Below are positions 13,299-14,123 of a stretch of 14,123 bases of DNA, piece by piece. The stretch spans positions 1 to 14,123 of the forward strand of contig JBDRDO010000006.1 of the NCBI GenBank assembly GCA_043820655.1, read 5' to 3'. This stretch comes from JAZDEL01 sp043820655 (GTDB lineage Archaea > Iainarchaeota > Iainarchaeia > Iainarchaeales > JAZDEL01). How positions within the stretch are numbered: the first letter of the stretch is position 1; the number at the start of each line of letters is the position of its first letter. Below the pieces are notes generated by a model, which ran no database searches, was not told the DNA's origin, and worked only from the letters and a program-made list of their open reading frames with translations. Position numbers and translations under genes: made by a program.

Positions 13299-14074
13299 TG
13301 TCCACTGAAATCAAATTTTTCAAGGAAATGAAGTTCAAGAATGCGGTTTTATTCACAGGTCTGCCCGGCATAGGGTTGGTGGGGAAGATCTGCGTTGATT
13401 ACATGCTCAAGCAGCTGAAGGCACAGAAGGTTGCGGAAATTACATCCGACTCATTCCCTCCCAGTGTCCACACCGAGCACGGTCTGATTGATTTAATAAA
13501 GGATGAACTTTACTACGCCACTTCCAAAGGGCGCGATTGTTTATTCCTTGCGGGGCCTGTCCAGCCCTCGCTTGATATGCGTATCGGCGGGGTTAAGGAG
13601 CATTATGAGTTTGCGCAGGCAATTGTGGATAAGCTCTCGGCGCTTGGCGTTACTGAAATTGTCACACTTGCGGGAATAAACATAGGCGAAAAGAGAATGT
13701 CTTCCGCGCCGAAAGTTGTTGCCGCGGCAACAAAAAAGGAGTTTATTGCGGAGTGGAAAAAGATAGGCGCAATTGCCGACAGGCCGGAGGGTTTGATAAG
13801 CGGTGCGGCAGGTTTAGTGCTTGGCATTGCAAAGGAGCGCGGCATACACGGAACATGTTTAATGGGCCAGACAAATGCGCGTTTGGTTTACGGGGACCAC
13901 GGCGCTGCAAAGGAAATCCTGAAACTGCTTGTGAAGAAGTACGATTTCAAAATTGACATGGGCATGATGGAAAAGGAAGCCAAACAGATTGAGGCAGCGT
14001 TCACGGCGCTTGCAAAACAGTTTGAGGAGCGCGAGGAAAAGCCCCCTGCTGAAGGGCTGAGTTATGTGCGCTAG
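13298..14074 (+). CDS. PAC2-family protein (proteasome assembly chaperone-like)
   Basis: The 258-residue protein begins with the family hallmark AVLFTGLPGIGLVGKICVDYML at about residues 16-37, followed by SDSFPPSVHTEHGL. It has TLAGINIGEKR and GLISGAAGLVLGIAKERG in the core and a coiled, charged C-terminus. Archaeal PAC2 homologues resemble eukaryotic proteasome assembly chaperone 2 and an ATP-grasp-associated family; the archaeal role is not firmly established. In many archaea this gene follows aIF2-alpha and nop10. Here it overlaps aIF2-alpha by one base, with no nop10 between them. Length is normal. Confidence 0.9.
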   Translation: MSTEIKFFKEMKFKNAVLFTGLPGIGLVGKICVDYMLKQLKAQKVAEITSDSFPPSVHTEHGLIDLIKDELYYATSKGRDCLFLAGPVQPSLDMRIGGVKEHYEFAQAIVDKLSALGVTEIVTLAGINIGEKRMSSAPKVVAAATKKEFIAEWKKIGAIADRPEGLISGAAGLVLGIAKERGIHGTCLMGQTNARLVYGDHGAAKEILKLLVKKYDFKIDMGMMEKEAKQIEAAFTALAKQFEEREEKPPAEGLSYVR

Positions 14075-14083
14075 TGCCCGGAA

Positions 14084-14122
14084 TTAAAACTCCCTACGCG
14101 TTTTCTGCCCCTGCCCGGAAGG
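14084..14122 (-). CDS. Possible C-terminal end of a converging gene (very partial)
   Basis: In the last 49 bases of the window, one minus-strand frame reads PSGQGQKTRREF and stops at 14084. That would place a converging gene 9 nt beyond the PAC2 stop. The other two minus-strand frames also end within this area, so twelve codons are too few to decide. No identity is offered. Confidence 0.15.
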   Translation of the reverse strand, partial: PSGQGQKTRREF

Positions 14123-14123
14123 A

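Overview
The window is a densely packed piece of an archaeal chromosome. Archaeal-type information-processing genes dominate: exosome subunit Csl4, RNA polymerase subunit L, two PCNA sliding clamps, both primase subunits, a GINS subunit, ribosomal protein S27e, translation factor aIF2-alpha and a PAC2-family protein. Intergenic gaps are short, many genes overlap, and several starts lie about 25-28 nt after a TATA-like box, as expected for leaderless archaeal transcripts. A lineage cannot be fixed from the sequence alone. RpiB instead of the usual archaeal RpiA, and the compact layout, would fit a DPANN-type archaeon, but this is inference.

Layout. 2-337 is the 3' end of an SPFH/band-7 gene, converging on a SpoIIM-like membrane protein (369-1247, minus). 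A divergent promoter region then drives csl4 (1312-1875), followed by rpoL (1941-2216) and an overlapping signal peptidase I gene (2213-2989). Next come pcna1 (3044-3793) and a small pair resembling a DUF4258/DUF2283 toxin-antitoxin module (3804-4260). rpiB (4283-4735, minus) is divergent from a second PCNA gene (4829-5551), which is followed by priL (5610-6632). A Ca2+-type P-type ATPase (6589-9297, minus) overlaps the end of priL and is divergent from priS. The run priS (9365-10585), GINS (10575-11132) and rps27e (11129-11329) is translationally overlapping. It is followed by an inserted cassette (about 11334-12483) with a two-helix membrane protein and a class I methyltransferase, then aIF2-alpha (12525-13298) and the PAC2 gene (13298-14074).

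Much of the window is a replication-centred neighbourhood: clamp, primase and GINS are parts of the same fork machinery. It is joined to transcription, RNA-decay and translation genes.

The most unusual structure is the methyltransferase cassette. A perfect 35-bp direct repeat, made of the last nine codons, the stop and the first spacer bases of rps27e, flanks it at 11299-11333 and 12484-12518. The simplest reading is that foreign DNA entered an ancestral rps27e-aIF2-alpha operon at the 3' end of rps27e, leaving the real gene intact upstream and a 3' fragment directly before aIF2-alpha. No rRNA, tRNA, CRISPR array, transposase or integrase was seen.
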